Assembly: GCF_022271435.1 (NCBI RefSeq)
Contig: NZ_JAFIQY010000010.1
Span: forward strand, 124,001-188,000
Reading direction: 5' to 3'
DNA length: 64,000 nucleotides
Source: Streptomyces monomycini
GTDB lineage: Bacteria; Actinomycetota; Actinomycetes; Streptomycetales; Streptomycetaceae
Shown: positions 16,240 through 24,287 of the stretch, piece after piece
Layout of the letters: each line of letters begins with the position of its first letter
How positions within the stretch are numbered: the first letter of the stretch is position 1
Notes under the pieces: model-generated
The model's database searches: none
Told to the model about the DNA's origin: nothing
What the model saw: the letters and a program-made list of their open reading frames with translations, nothing else
Made by a program: the position numbers and the translations under genes

Positions 16240-16758
16240 GTGAGCGGGAAGACGGGCGTACTGTCAGGGTTCAAGGAATTCCTGATGCGCGGCAACGTGA
16301 TCGAGCTCGCGGTGGCCGTGGTCGTCGGAGCCGCGTTCACGAACATCGTGAACGCCGTGGTCAAGGGCGTGATCAACCCGATCGTCGGTGCCCTGGGCTC
16401 GCAGAACCTCGACCACTACAAGACCTGCCTCACCACCTGCTCCACGAACGCCAAGACCGGCGACTACACGGACGGGATCTACATCCTGTGGGGCTCGGTG
16501 CTCAGCGCCGTCCTGACGTTCCTGATCACGGCCGCGGTCGTGTACTTCCTCATGATCCTGCCGATGAACAAGTGGAAGGCCCGCCAGGACGCCAAGAAGC
16601 CGGTGGACGACGGCCCGGCGGACCCGACCGAGGTCGAACTGCTGATGGAGATCCGCGACGCGCTCGTGGCGCAGCGCAACGGCTCGCTGTCCGGTTCGTC
16701 CACGAACTCGCCCGGACATGGCGGCACCGGCTCGGTCGTCACGCAGAAGACGCAGTAA
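16240..16758 (+). CDS. mscL: Large-conductance mechanosensitive channel MscL
   Basis: 172 residues with the MscL N-terminal amphipathic helix and TM1 (GFKEFLMRGNVIELAVAVVV, GAAFTNIVNAVV), a periplasmic loop with Cys residues (DHYKTCLTTCST), TM2 (GSVLSAVLTFLITAAVVYFL) and a charged cytoplasmic bundle ending in a Ser/Gly-rich tail. It releases solutes on osmotic downshock. GTG at 16240 follows AAAGAGG. The loop is longer than in E. coli MscL, as in other actinobacteria. Confidence 0.95.
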   Translation: MSGKTGVLSGFKEFLMRGNVIELAVAVVVGAAFTNIVNAVVKGVINPIVGALGSQNLDHYKTCLTTCSTNAKTGDYTDGIYILWGSVLSAVLTFLITAAVVYFLMILPMNKWKARQDAKKPVDDGPADPTEVELLMEIRDALVAQRNGSLSGSSTNSPGHGGTGSVVTQKTQ

Positions 16759-16807
16759 CGGACGCCACGACGGACCACGGTCCCACGAAGCCGTCCCGGC
16801 GCCTCGG

Positions 16808-17131
16808 TCAGAGGTGGTGGGGCGGCTTTTCGTCGAGGAAGCGCGCGAGGTCGGCAGCGCTGTCCGTACGGCTCGGGCGCTCGCCCCAGCCACGGTCGGT
16901 GTCGTCCGACGACCGCCGGCTCAACGGGTCGTCGAAAATCAGCGCCGCGTGTGCCGCGGGCTGCGGGGACGGCGGCGTCTGCGGGACCCGCGGGGACTGC
17001 TCGGAAGGTGCCGCGGTCTCTGCGGCCTCCTCGGTCTCCTCGGTCTCCTCGGTCTCCGCAGTCTCCTGCGACACCGGGCACTCCTGCGGCTCCGCGTCGG
17101 CCTCGGGCCGGGGTTCGGGGGTCGTACTCAC
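16808..17131 (-). CDS. Conserved hypothetical acidic protein
   Basis: The 107-residue protein has an acidic Glu/Thr-repeat N-terminal half and a more ordered C-terminus, HAALIFDDPLSRRSSDDTDR followed by GWGERPSRTDSAADLARFLD. The ordered tail and good codon usage make it look real; I think similar short proteins occur beside mscL in other Streptomyces. No known domain, signal peptide or membrane segment. It is convergent with mscL and its start faces the XRE gene. Confidence 0.6.
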   Translation of the reverse strand: MSTTPEPRPEADAEPQECPVSQETAETEETEETEEAAETAAPSEQSPRVPQTPPSPQPAAHAALIFDDPLSRRSSDDTDRGWGERPSRTDSAADLARFLDEKPPHHL

Positions 17132-17262
17132 TCCTCCAGGGTACGGCCGCCGGAGAAAGGCCCGGGGCGGCCCGGGCAGGCGCCGCCTCGGCCTCCGTAC
17201 GTTTGCGGCCCGCCGGGCTGCCGGGCGTACCGTGGCCGGAACACCTTCCGGCGGGGGGCTTC

Positions 17263-18483
17263 ATGAGTGCCGCGTACGAAGCAGGGATGGGCGACCGGCT
17301 GGCTCGGCTCCGGCTGCGCCGTGGCCTGACGCAGGAGCAGCTCGCCGAGGCGGCCCGCCTCTCGGTGGACGTCGTCCGCAAACTGGAGCAGGGCCGCCGC
17401 AGAACGGCACGGCTGTCCAGCATCAACGCCCTCGCAGCCGCTTTGGACACCGAGCCGTCCCACCTCGTCGGCCAGCCCGGGACCTTCGAGATCCAGCAGG
17501 ATGCTCAGGACGAAGCCCCGTCGGTCCTGGCCCTGCGCCGCGCCGTGTCGCCGGTCTCGGATCTCCTCGGGGACGACGAGGATCACGAGGAACCGCCGAC
17601 CATCGGCCAGTTGCGCGCAGCGCTCCGGTCCACGGAGAGCATCAGGCGCGAAGGCCGGATGGGCGAGATCGGTGTCCTGCTGCCCAGCCTGATCCGCGAC
17701 GCGCGCACGGCTGCCCACGCCTTCACCGGTGCGGAGGCGGCCGCCGCCAACTCCGTGCTGGCCGTCGCCTACCAGGTCGCCGCCACGACGCTGACCGCGC
17801 TGGGCAAGGAGGACGCGGCGTATACCGCCATGGAACGTTCCCTCGCGGCGGTCCGCCTCTCCGACGACCCGCACCTGGAGACCCTCTCCGCATCCACCCT
17901 GAGCTGGGTGCTCACCAAACAGGGCCGCCTCGCCGACGCCGAGCGCGTGGCGATGGTCCGCGCGGACTCGATCGAGCCGGGCTTCCGTTCGCCGCCCCGG
18001 GACGTCGCGCTCTGGGGCATCCTGCTGCTGCGCGCCGCCACCGCCACCGTGCGGCAGAAGCGGCATGCCGCGGTCACCGACCTCCTGCGGATGGCTTCGG
18101 CGGCCGCCGAGCTGATCGGGGAGGACCAGATCGTCTACGCCGTCCCCTTCGGCCCGACCAACACCGGTGTCGCCAAGGTCAATTTCCTGGTGGAGATGGA
18201 GCAGAGCGAGCGCGCCGTCCGCGAAGCCCGCGCTGTGCCCGACCTCGCCTCCCTCCCGCCCACGTGGCGGGCCCGCTTCCACGTCGACCGGGCCTTGGCC
18301 CATCACGACCTCGAAGACGACAAGGCGGCGACGCGTGCCCTGCTCATGGCCGAGCGGGACGCGCCCGAGTGGATGCGCTACCACTCGACGTCCCGCCGCC
18401 TCGTCACCGAGCTGCGCGAGAGCGCCGGGCGCCGGGACGCGCCGGTGCTGAGGCTCGCCGACCGGCTGGGGGTCGGTGGGTAG
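17263..18483 (+). CDS. XRE-family regulator with TPR-like domain
   Basis: Residues ~7-60 are a Cro/C1-type HTH (MGDRLARLRLRRGLTQEQLA, VDVVRKLEQGRRRTARLSSI). The remaining ~330 residues are alpha-helical with repeated A/L-rich helices typical of TPR-bearing Streptomyces regulators, ending RRDAPVLRLADRLGVGG. ATG at 17263 lies close after GCGGGGGG, a plausible ribosome-binding site. The next gene is a small resolvase-like protein. No operator is recognised upstream. Confidence 0.87.
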   Translation: MSAAYEAGMGDRLARLRLRRGLTQEQLAEAARLSVDVVRKLEQGRRRTARLSSINALAAALDTEPSHLVGQPGTFEIQQDAQDEAPSVLALRRAVSPVSDLLGDDEDHEEPPTIGQLRAALRSTESIRREGRMGEIGVLLPSLIRDARTAAHAFTGAEAAAANSVLAVAYQVAATTLTALGKEDAAYTAMERSLAAVRLSDDPHLETLSASTLSWVLTKQGRLADAERVAMVRADSIEPGFRSPPRDVALWGILLLRAATATVRQKRHAAVTDLLRMASAAAELIGEDQIVYAVPFGPTNTGVAKVNFLVEMEQSERAVREARAVPDLASLPPTWRARFHVDRALAHHDLEDDKAATRALLMAERDAPEWMRYHSTSRRLVTELRESAGRRDAPVLRLADRLGVGG

Positions 18484-18665
18484 GACACCCTGCCCCACCG
18501 TTCCAGCACCTGGGCCCCGCCGCCCTACCACGGACGCGACATGGGCCAGGGCGTCCCTGGTCCGGAACGGCGCCGATACCTAGCGTGCTCCGCATGACGC
18601 GGCGCCCGCACGTTCCCGGACCGGGGCGGAGACGGTGCCGCTCCGTGAACCACCAGGAGCCAGGT

Positions 18666-19082
18666 ATGACCGGTGCCACCACACCCCCGCTCGCCTTCGT
18701 CTACGACCGCTGTGCCACGCGGTCACATGCGATGTTGGAGCTGCGCTTGGCCGGGTGTCGCACCTATGCCGAGCGGCAGGGGTGGGAGGTTGCCGGGTGG
18801 TGGGTGGATTTCGGGGATGCGGCGTTGGGGGGTGAGCGTCCCGAGTTGGGGGCGCTGGTCGGCGTGTTGGGGCGCCAGGTGGTGGGCCGGCGCGCGTTCT
18901 GTCTCGTACACCACTGGAACCGGTTCGCGCACGACGTCGAGGGGCGGCTCGCGCTCCAGGGGCGCGTGGCGGAGGCAGGCGGGTTCTCGGTCACGACGTT
19001 CGGCGAGAGCGACGAGAACGGCCGGAGCGACGCGCGGGCCGGGTACGCGTGGGTACCGGTGGGGCGGCAGCCCTTGGAGTAG
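18666..19082 (+). CDS. Resolvase N-terminal-like protein lacking the catalytic serine
   Basis: The 138-residue protein follows the serine-recombinase N-terminal pattern: FVYDRCATRSHAMLELRLAG, CRTYAERQGWEVAGWWVDFG, RPELGALVGVLGRQVVGRRA and VHHWNRFAHDV. The Tyr-x-Arg-x-Ser motif reads YDRCA here, so the nucleophile is missing and there is no DNA-binding C-terminal domain. It is therefore unlikely to recombine DNA and may have been co-opted as a regulator or partner of the upstream XRE-TPR protein. ATG at 18666 has AGGAG 8 nt upstream. Confidence 0.75.
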   Translation: MTGATTPPLAFVYDRCATRSHAMLELRLAGCRTYAERQGWEVAGWWVDFGDAALGGERPELGALVGVLGRQVVGRRAFCLVHHWNRFAHDVEGRLALQGRVAEAGGFSVTTFGESDENGRSDARAGYAWVPVGRQPLE

Positions 19083-19102
19083 CTGGTCGGCCGGGCCGGG
19101 TG

Positions 19103-19630
19103 TCAGCGGGTGGCGAGGGCCTCGTGCCACCAGTGGTCGCGGCCCGCTGTCCAGGAGACCGGGCGGCTGGTGCGGTTGACGACCAGGACGGACCGTACCC
19201 ACGCGCAGTCGCGGCGCAGGGCGCGGTCCAGTACGGGCTTGACCGGGCGCACCGCGCCGTCCCAGAACGCCGCGTCCGCGGTGATGATCACCTTGGCGCC
19301 GGACGCGCGGGCCGCCTCGGCGAGTTCCGGGACGGTCAGGTAGACCGGCAGCGTCGTACGGACGGCGTCGAGCCGGCCGCAGGCGAGGGTGGCAATGACG
19401 GACTCCGGCACCAGCGGCAGGTGGACCGCCACCGGGTCGCCGGCCCGTACGCCGAGCCGGGCCAGCGCAGCGGCCGCCCGCTTGGCCTGGCCCATGAGCA
19501 TGGTGTGGGTCAGCTCCTCGTGACGTCCCGGCTCACCGTGCCAGGTGAGGGCCATCGGGGACGGGGACGCCGGGGGCTCCTGCGTTTCCCGGGTCGTTTC
19601 CTCATGCTCGGAGATCACACGGCGCAACAT
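19103..19630 (-). pseudogene. Truncated acetyl-CoA-synthetase-like AMP-binding protein
   Basis: The 175 residues match only the N-terminal part of an acyl/acetyl-CoA synthetase: ALTWHGEPGRHEELTH, GVRAGDPVAVHLPLVPESVI, ASGAKVIITADAAFWDGAVR, PVKPVLDRAL, and a C-terminus WTAGRDHWWHEALATR that corresponds to the middle of full-length enzymes. The ATP/AMP signature (TSGTTG-type) and the C-terminal domain are absent, so it cannot make acyl-CoA. It may be a decayed gene or a short protein kept for another use; the frame itself is intact. Confidence 0.65.
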
Positions 19631-20086
19631 GTGGACCAGCTTGAAGATCAGCGATCAACAACTGCTGAACGTCCGCTGTACGGCACGTCCTGTGCCCCGT
19701 AGCCGCCGCTTTCGCGACGCCCCGGAAGGCGTCGCTTCTCGTGCCCCTCGGGCGACGTGTTCGTGAGAGACCGTAGGTGCCCGTACGGCACCCCCACGTC
19801 TCTGCCCCGTCTCCGGCACACCCAATCCCCCGCCTTCACCTTCCTCGTCCGTACGTACTTGCGCCGCGCCGAGCCGCGTGGCGTGGCGTGGCGTGAGAGG
19901 TGGATCGGTTGTCCGAGGTCTGAGGGGAATGACGAGTCGTGTCATGCGGGTGATGCCCGGGTGGTGGGGCTCCGGGGCGGGGTGGTGGCTCGTCTGGACC
20001 GCGGCAAGGACGTCCGGGGCGCCTGGGGCGTCTGGAGTTTGCGGGGCTTCTGGGTCGTCCGGGGTGGTCGAGGTCGGTGGGGATCG
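19631..20086. other. Intergenic region with a hairpin, no gene seen
   Basis: GCGACGCC (19714-19721) pairs with GGCGTCGC (19728-19735), a small terminator-like hairpin. GGCGT units repeat at ~19878-19900. Long open frames exist on both strands but have biased, low-complexity translations, so I call none of them genes. Confidence 0.5.
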
Positions 20087-20700
20087 ATGGTCATGGGGAC
20101 CGGGGTGCCGGTGTGTTCGGTGATGACTGTAGAGAGCGTGGGGGTGTGGTGGCAGGCGTGCGGGTGGGCGGCGGGCGCTTTGGGGTTCGGTGTGGTGTTC
20201 GTACGGGCCGAGCGCCGGTCGTGCGCGCCGCTGAACGACCTCGGCCTCTTCCGTGACGCGCCTTACGTCGCGCTCGCTTCGGCCGGTGCGTGGCGAACGC
20301 GGCGACCGTGGTGCTCCTCTTCGTGGTTCCGTTCGTGCTCCAGGGGGTGCTGGGGATGTCCGTACCGGGTGCGGGAACGGTCTTCCTCCTACCGGCAGCC
20401 GCGATGGCGGCGGCCGGGCCGGGCCTCGCACCGGCCGGCTCGGATCCGGACGGCGCGCTGCGCCTGGCCTCGGCCGGGTGCGCGGCCGCCTGCCTGGCCC
20501 TCCTGTCGCGAAACCGGCGGAACCCGCAGGACCGGCAGGACCAGCAAGACCGGCAGGACCGGCAGGACCGGCAGGACCGGCGGAACCAGCAGGACCGGCC
20601 TGCCCCGCGGGACCGGCGGAAGCCGCACGCCCCGCGGGAGCGGCGCATCCCGTGGCGCGTCAGCCGCAGGTGGCCGCGGCCGCCTCGTAGCCCCCGATGA
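20087..20700 (+). pseudogene. Frameshifted remnant of an MFS drug transporter
   Basis: One frame reads CGWAAGALGFGVVFVRAERR then SCAPLNDLGLFRDAPYVALA, the usual TM6-loop-TM7 junction of 12/14-TM drug exporters (compare Pro-Leu-x-Asp-Leu-x-Leu-Phe-Arg). At ~20285-20290 it continues in another frame as VANAATVVLLFVVPFVLQGV, LGMSVPGAGTVFLLPAAAMA. The two halves together give a plausible MFS segment, so a frameshift has broken the gene; the N-terminal half is absent and the C-terminus dissolves into a 9-bp repeat. The last 40 nt overlap the convergent persulfide-dioxygenase gene. Confidence 0.65.
20517..20612. repeat. 9-bp tandem repeat CAGGACCGG
   Basis: About ten head-to-tail copies of CAGGACCGG with variants (CAGGACCAG, CAAGACCGG, CGGAACCAG) inside the 3' end of the MFS remnant. 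A 9-bp unit preserves frame, so the expansion may predate or follow the decay. Confidence 0.85.
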
Positions 20701-22132
20701 CGTCCCGTACGTCCCGGAAGCCGCGGGCCTCCAGCAGCGCGGCGGCGATCACGGAGCGGCCGCCGCTGCGGCAGTAGAGGACCACCGGACGGTCGGCGTC
20801 CAGCGTCGCGCAGCTGGTGGGAAGGCTCGCGAGGGGCAGGTTGCGGGAGCCCGGCAGGGCGCCCGTCTCGTACTCGGCGGGGTTGCGGACGTCGATCAGC
20901 TGGACGCCCTCGGCCGGCACGTCGCCGGGCGACAGGCGGCGGCTGCGGGACACCAGCTCGGGGTGGCGGGCGAGTTCGGCGGCCGGGTCGGGTACGTGCC
21001 CGAGGACGTGGTCGTAACCGATGCGGGCCAGGCGGAGGCGGGCCTCGGCCTCCGTGCCGGGGTCGCTGACGAGGACGATCGGCGTGCCGGGCGCCACCAC
21101 GCTGCCCGCGTACTCGGCGAACCGGGTGTCCAGGCTGATGTGCAGCGAACCGGTGAAGTGCGCCGCGGTGTAGGCGGCGAGGGGGCGGCTGTCCAGGAGG
21201 ACCGCGCCGGTGTCCCGGCAGGCGGCGAGCGCCTCGTCGAGGGTGAGCGCGGCGGGCGGCGCGGCGTCCAGGAGCGGGTGGCCGTCGCGGTTGAGGGCGG
21301 CGTCGTGCGCGAAGTAGCCGGGGGTGGCGGGCTGTCCGGCCGTGACCAGGCGTATGAACTCGGCCTCCGGCATGGGCTGCAAGGCGTAGTTGTGGCGGCG
21401 CTGGTCGCCGATGGTGGAGGTGGTCTCGGTGGAGAGGTTGCGGCCGCAGGCCGAACCGGCGCCGTGGGCGGGGAAGACGCGGGTGGCGTCCGGGAGGGTG
21501 AGCAGTTTGCCGTGCAGGGAGCGGTAGAGGCGGCCCGCCATGTCCTGCGGCGTCAGGCCGGCCGTGGCGAGCAGGTCGGGGCGCCCCACGTCGCCGACGA
21601 AGAGCGTGTCGCCGGTCAGGACACCGTACGGTTCCGCCGCCTCCGGGTGTTGGTGGACGACGAGGCAGATGGATTCCGGGGTGTGGCCGGGGGTGGCGAG
21701 GACGGTGAGGGTCACGCCGGAGGGCTCCGGTCCGTCACCCGTTTCACCGCCCGGTCCGTCACCCGTTCCACCGCCCGTTCCATTGCCCGTTCTGCCACCC
21801 GTTTCACCGCCCGATCCGTCGCCCGGTCCGCCTCCCAGGTAAATCCGTTCGCCGTCGCGCAGCCGCCGTATCGGGTAGCCGGTCTCGGCGGCCTCGCCGA
21901 AGGCGATGGTGGCGCCGGTGGCGCGGGCCAGTTCGAGGTGTCCGGAGAGGAAGTCGGCGTGGAAGTGCGTCTCGATGATCAGTTCGATGCGCAGTCCGGC
22001 CGCCTCCGCGTCGCGCAGGTAGTCGTCGATGTCGCGGCGTGGGTCGACGAGGACGGCACGTCCGGTGGTCTTGTCGCCGATCAGGTACGACGCCTGGGAG
22101 AGGCAGTCGAGGTAGTACTGCGCGAAATGCAC
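20660..22132 (-). CDS. Persulfide dioxygenase (ETHE1-like MBL) fused to two rhodanese domains
   Basis: Residues 1-~250 form a metallo-beta-lactamase fold with ETHFHADFLSGH (His56, His58, Asp60 metal site), TPGHTPESICLVV and PAHGAGSACG, as in ETHE1-type persulfide dioxygenases that oxidise glutathione or low-molecular-weight persulfide to sulfite. Two rhodanese domains follow: the first (TLDEALAACRDTGAVLLDSR) lacks an active-site Cys, and the second has VVLYCRSGGRSV with Cys near 454. A ~40-residue Gly/Thr-rich insert interrupts the MBL domain at ~100-140. It is divergent from a GntR gene, and a type II SQR and a TSUP gene follow, so sulfide detoxification is the probable role. Confidence 0.9.
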   Translation of the reverse strand: MHFAQYYLDCLSQASYLIGDKTTGRAVLVDPRRDIDDYLRDAEAAGLRIELIIETHFHADFLSGHLELARATGATIAFGEAAETGYPIRRLRDGERIYLGGGPGDGSGGETGGRTGNGTGGGTGDGPGGETGDGPEPSGVTLTVLATPGHTPESICLVVHQHPEAAEPYGVLTGDTLFVGDVGRPDLLATAGLTPQDMAGRLYRSLHGKLLTLPDATRVFPAHGAGSACGRNLSTETTSTIGDQRRHNYALQPMPEAEFIRLVTAGQPATPGYFAHDAALNRDGHPLLDAAPPAALTLDEALAACRDTGAVLLDSRPLAAYTAAHFTGSLHISLDTRFAEYAGSVVAPGTPIVLVSDPGTEAEARLRLARIGYDHVLGHVPDPAAELARHPELVSRSRRLSPGDVPAEGVQLIDVRNPAEYETGALPGSRNLPLASLPTSCATLDADRPVVLYCRSGGRSVIAAALLEARGFRDVRDVIGGYEAAAATCG

Positions 22133-22202
22133 GGTCGACCTCCGTGGTCCTGCGGGCCCGCCGTCACGAGCCCCGCGGGGAGTGTGTTGTGCGGATGCAC
22201 GG

Positions 22203-22214
22203 ATGTACGTACAT
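22203..22214. promoter_or_regulatory. Palindromic operator between persulfide dioxygenase and gntR
   Basis: ATGTACGTACAT is a perfect 12-bp palindrome in the 260-bp divergent promoter region, 71 bp before the dioxygenase start. Its TGT-N4-ACA symmetry suits a GntR/HutC-type dimer, so autoregulation by the adjacent GntR protein is likely (inference). Confidence 0.6.
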
Positions 22215-22392
22215 TAGGCATGCGCCGTCGGCGCCGACAAGTTGGGGGCCGGTACGGAGGCGGGTGACGAGACGGAACGCCCCACCCGTACCGCTCGCTC
22301 GAACCGCCCGTACCAACCACACCCGTCAAACCTCTCGCAGCCCTCACACCCCGCGAACCCCGCGAACCCCTCGCACCCCCGGAGGCGCCCTC

Positions 22393-23178
22393 ATGACCGA
22401 ACACCCCCCGGGCCCGCGTCCCCTGGACCGGCGCTCCCCGCTGCCCCTGTGGGCCCAGCTCTCCGAGGACCTGCGGCGCCGTATGGAGGCGGACGAGTTC
22501 GCCGAGGAGTTCCCGGCCGAGCACCGGCTCACCGGGGAGTACGAGGTCAGCCGGCACACCGTGCGCGAGGCGCTGCGCAAGCTGCGCGCGGACGGTCTGG
22601 TGATCGCCGAACGCGGGCGCGCCAGCCGTCTGAACACCCGGCGCATACAGCAGCCGCTCGGCTCCCTCTACAGCCTCTTCCGCGAGCTGGAGGGCCAGGG
22701 CGTGGAGCAGCGCAGCGAGGTGCTGCGGCTGGAGCGGACGGCGGACGGCCCGGTCGCCGACCAGCTCGGACTCGTTCCGGACGCACCGCTGGTCGTACTG
22801 GAACGGCTCCGGCTGGCGGACGGCGAACCGCTCGCCCACGACACCACGTACCTGCCCGCCGAGGTGGCCGAGCCGCTGCTCGACGCCGACTTCCGGCACA
22901 CCTCGCTGTACGGCGAGTTGCAGCAGCGCTGCGGGATCAAGGTCACCGGCGGCCGGGAACGCATCCACCCTTTTCTGCCCGACATCCGGCAGGCGTGGCT
23001 GCTGGGGCTGGCCGACCGTGAGCCCGCGTTCGCCATCGAGCGGCTGGGGCGTTCCGGGGAGCGGCCGGTGGAGTGGCGCGAGACCGTCGTACGCGGCGAC
23101 CGCTTCGCCTTCGTCGCCGAGTGGTCGAGCGACAGCCACGCGGTCGAACTGGCGCCCCGCGCCTCGTGTCCGTCATGA
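22393..23178 (+). CDS. GntR/HutC-family transcriptional regulator
   Basis: The 261-residue protein has an N-terminal winged HTH (PLPLWAQLSEDLRRRMEADE, RLTGEYEVSRHTVREALRKL) and a C-terminal UTRA ligand-binding domain (GVEQRSEVLRLERT, LVVLERLRLADGEPLAHDTT, HPFLPDIRQAWLLGL). GGAGG lies 7 nt before the ATG. Its position between a persulfide dioxygenase and a TSUP/SQR pair suggests it controls sulfide oxidation; the ligand is unknown. Confidence 0.92.
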   Translation: MTEHPPGPRPLDRRSPLPLWAQLSEDLRRRMEADEFAEEFPAEHRLTGEYEVSRHTVREALRKLRADGLVIAERGRASRLNTRRIQQPLGSLYSLFRELEGQGVEQRSEVLRLERTADGPVADQLGLVPDAPLVVLERLRLADGEPLAHDTTYLPAEVAEPLLDADFRHTSLYGELQQRCGIKVTGGRERIHPFLPDIRQAWLLGLADREPAFAIERLGRSGERPVEWRETVVRGDRFAFVAEWSSDSHAVELAPRASCPS

Positions 23179-23287
23179 CGGCCGGACCCGCACCGCACCC
23201 CGCGACGCGGCCCGCACCACACACCGCGTGGTGGCCCGCGCCACACACCGCCGCGTGGCCGGTGCCGCCGACGACCCGCCCCCGGCG

Positions 23288-24118
23288 ATGCCGCTTCTAG
23301 CCTGGGCGGCGCTGCCCTGCGGGCTGGTCATCGGGCTGCTGCTGGGCGCGCTCGGCGGTGGCGGTTCGATCCTCGCCGTACCGGCGCTGGTCTACCTGCT
23401 GCACCAGACCCCGCACGAGGCCACGGCGGGTGCGCTGGTGGTGGTGGGGATCGGCGCGGCGTCCGGCCTGGCCTGTCATGCCCGTGCGGGCCGGGTCCGT
23501 TGGGGGGCGGGTGCGGCGTTCGGCGGGCTGGGCACTGCCGGTACGTTCCTGGGCTCCCGTTGGAGCGCGTCGCTGAACCCGACCGTCCTGATGACGGCGT
23601 TCGCCGGGCTGATGCTGGCGGTGGCGGCGGTGATGCTCGTACGGGCGTGGCGCGAACGGGAGAAGGCCCCTGCGCGCACGGCCGCCACGCCCCCCGCGTC
23701 TCCCACCGCCTCCGGATCACCGCTCGCCGCCCGCCCCGCCCCCCGCCTGGCCGCCGCTCTGCGCATCGGTGTCACCGCGACCGCCGTCGGCCTGCTGACC
23801 GGCTTCTTCGGTGTCGGCGGCGGTTTCGTCGTCGTGCCGGCGCTGACCCTCGTCCTCGGCCTGGAGATGCCGGTCGCCATCGGCACGTCGCTCCTGGTCA
23901 TCCTCGTCAACTCCGGTACGGCGTTCGCCACCCGGGCCGGGGCGGGCGGCCTGGACTGGCCGCTGCTGGCTTCCTTCGCCGCCTGTGCCGCGCTCGGCAG
24001 CTGGCTCGGCAACCGGCTCGCCGCCCGGCTGCGGCCGCAGGCCCTGTCCACGGCGTTCGCGTCGCTGGTCACGGTGCTCGCCGTGTCGATGGCGGTGACC
24101 AGCATCCCCCGCTTGTGA
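23288..24118 (+). CDS. TSUP (TauE/SafE) family sulfite/anion exporter
   Basis: 276 residues with ~8 membrane segments and the two TSUP half-repeats: GLVIGLLLGALGGGGSILAV near the start and VGLLTGFFGVGGGFVVVPAL in the middle. Such proteins export sulfite, sulfonates or related anions. Beside a sulfide-oxidising enzyme set it would logically remove sulfite made by the dioxygenase. The ATG at 23288 has no strong ribosome-binding site; a GTG ~39 nt upstream is an alternative. Confidence 0.87.
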   Translation: MPLLAWAALPCGLVIGLLLGALGGGGSILAVPALVYLLHQTPHEATAGALVVVGIGAASGLACHARAGRVRWGAGAAFGGLGTAGTFLGSRWSASLNPTVLMTAFAGLMLAVAAVMLVRAWREREKAPARTAATPPASPTASGSPLAARPAPRLAAALRIGVTATAVGLLTGFFGVGGGFVVVPALTLVLGLEMPVAIGTSLLVILVNSGTAFATRAGAGGLDWPLLASFAACAALGSWLGNRLAARLRPQALSTAFASLVTVLAVSMAVTSIPRL

Positions 24119-24156
24119 CCCGGCCACGGCCGAACCATGGCGGCCCGCCCCCCGAT

Positions 24157-24250
24157 CCCCCTCATCCGACCCCCGGCCCCCGGCCCCCGACTCCCGACCC
24201 CCTCATCCGACCCCCGGCCCCCGGCCCCCGACTCCCGACCCCCTCATCCG
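24157..24250. repeat. 41-bp perfect direct repeat before SQR gene
   Basis: The 41-bp unit starting CCCCCTCATCCGACCCCCGG occurs twice without a mismatch (24157-24197, 24198-24238), and a third partial copy (12 bp) follows. Perfect identity implies recent duplication. It ends ~30 bp before the ribosome-binding site of the SQR gene. Confidence 0.92.
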
Positions 24251-24287
24251 GTCCCCGATCCCAGCTCGACCTCAGGAGGAAAGAACC

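Noticed and set aside
19757..22267. A very long open frame on the plus strand across the persulfide-dioxygenase region
   Set aside because: It is antisense to the MBL-rhodanese gene and its translation is Gly/Arg/Val low complexity; only the ~20087-20285 part resembles a protein (the MFS remnant).
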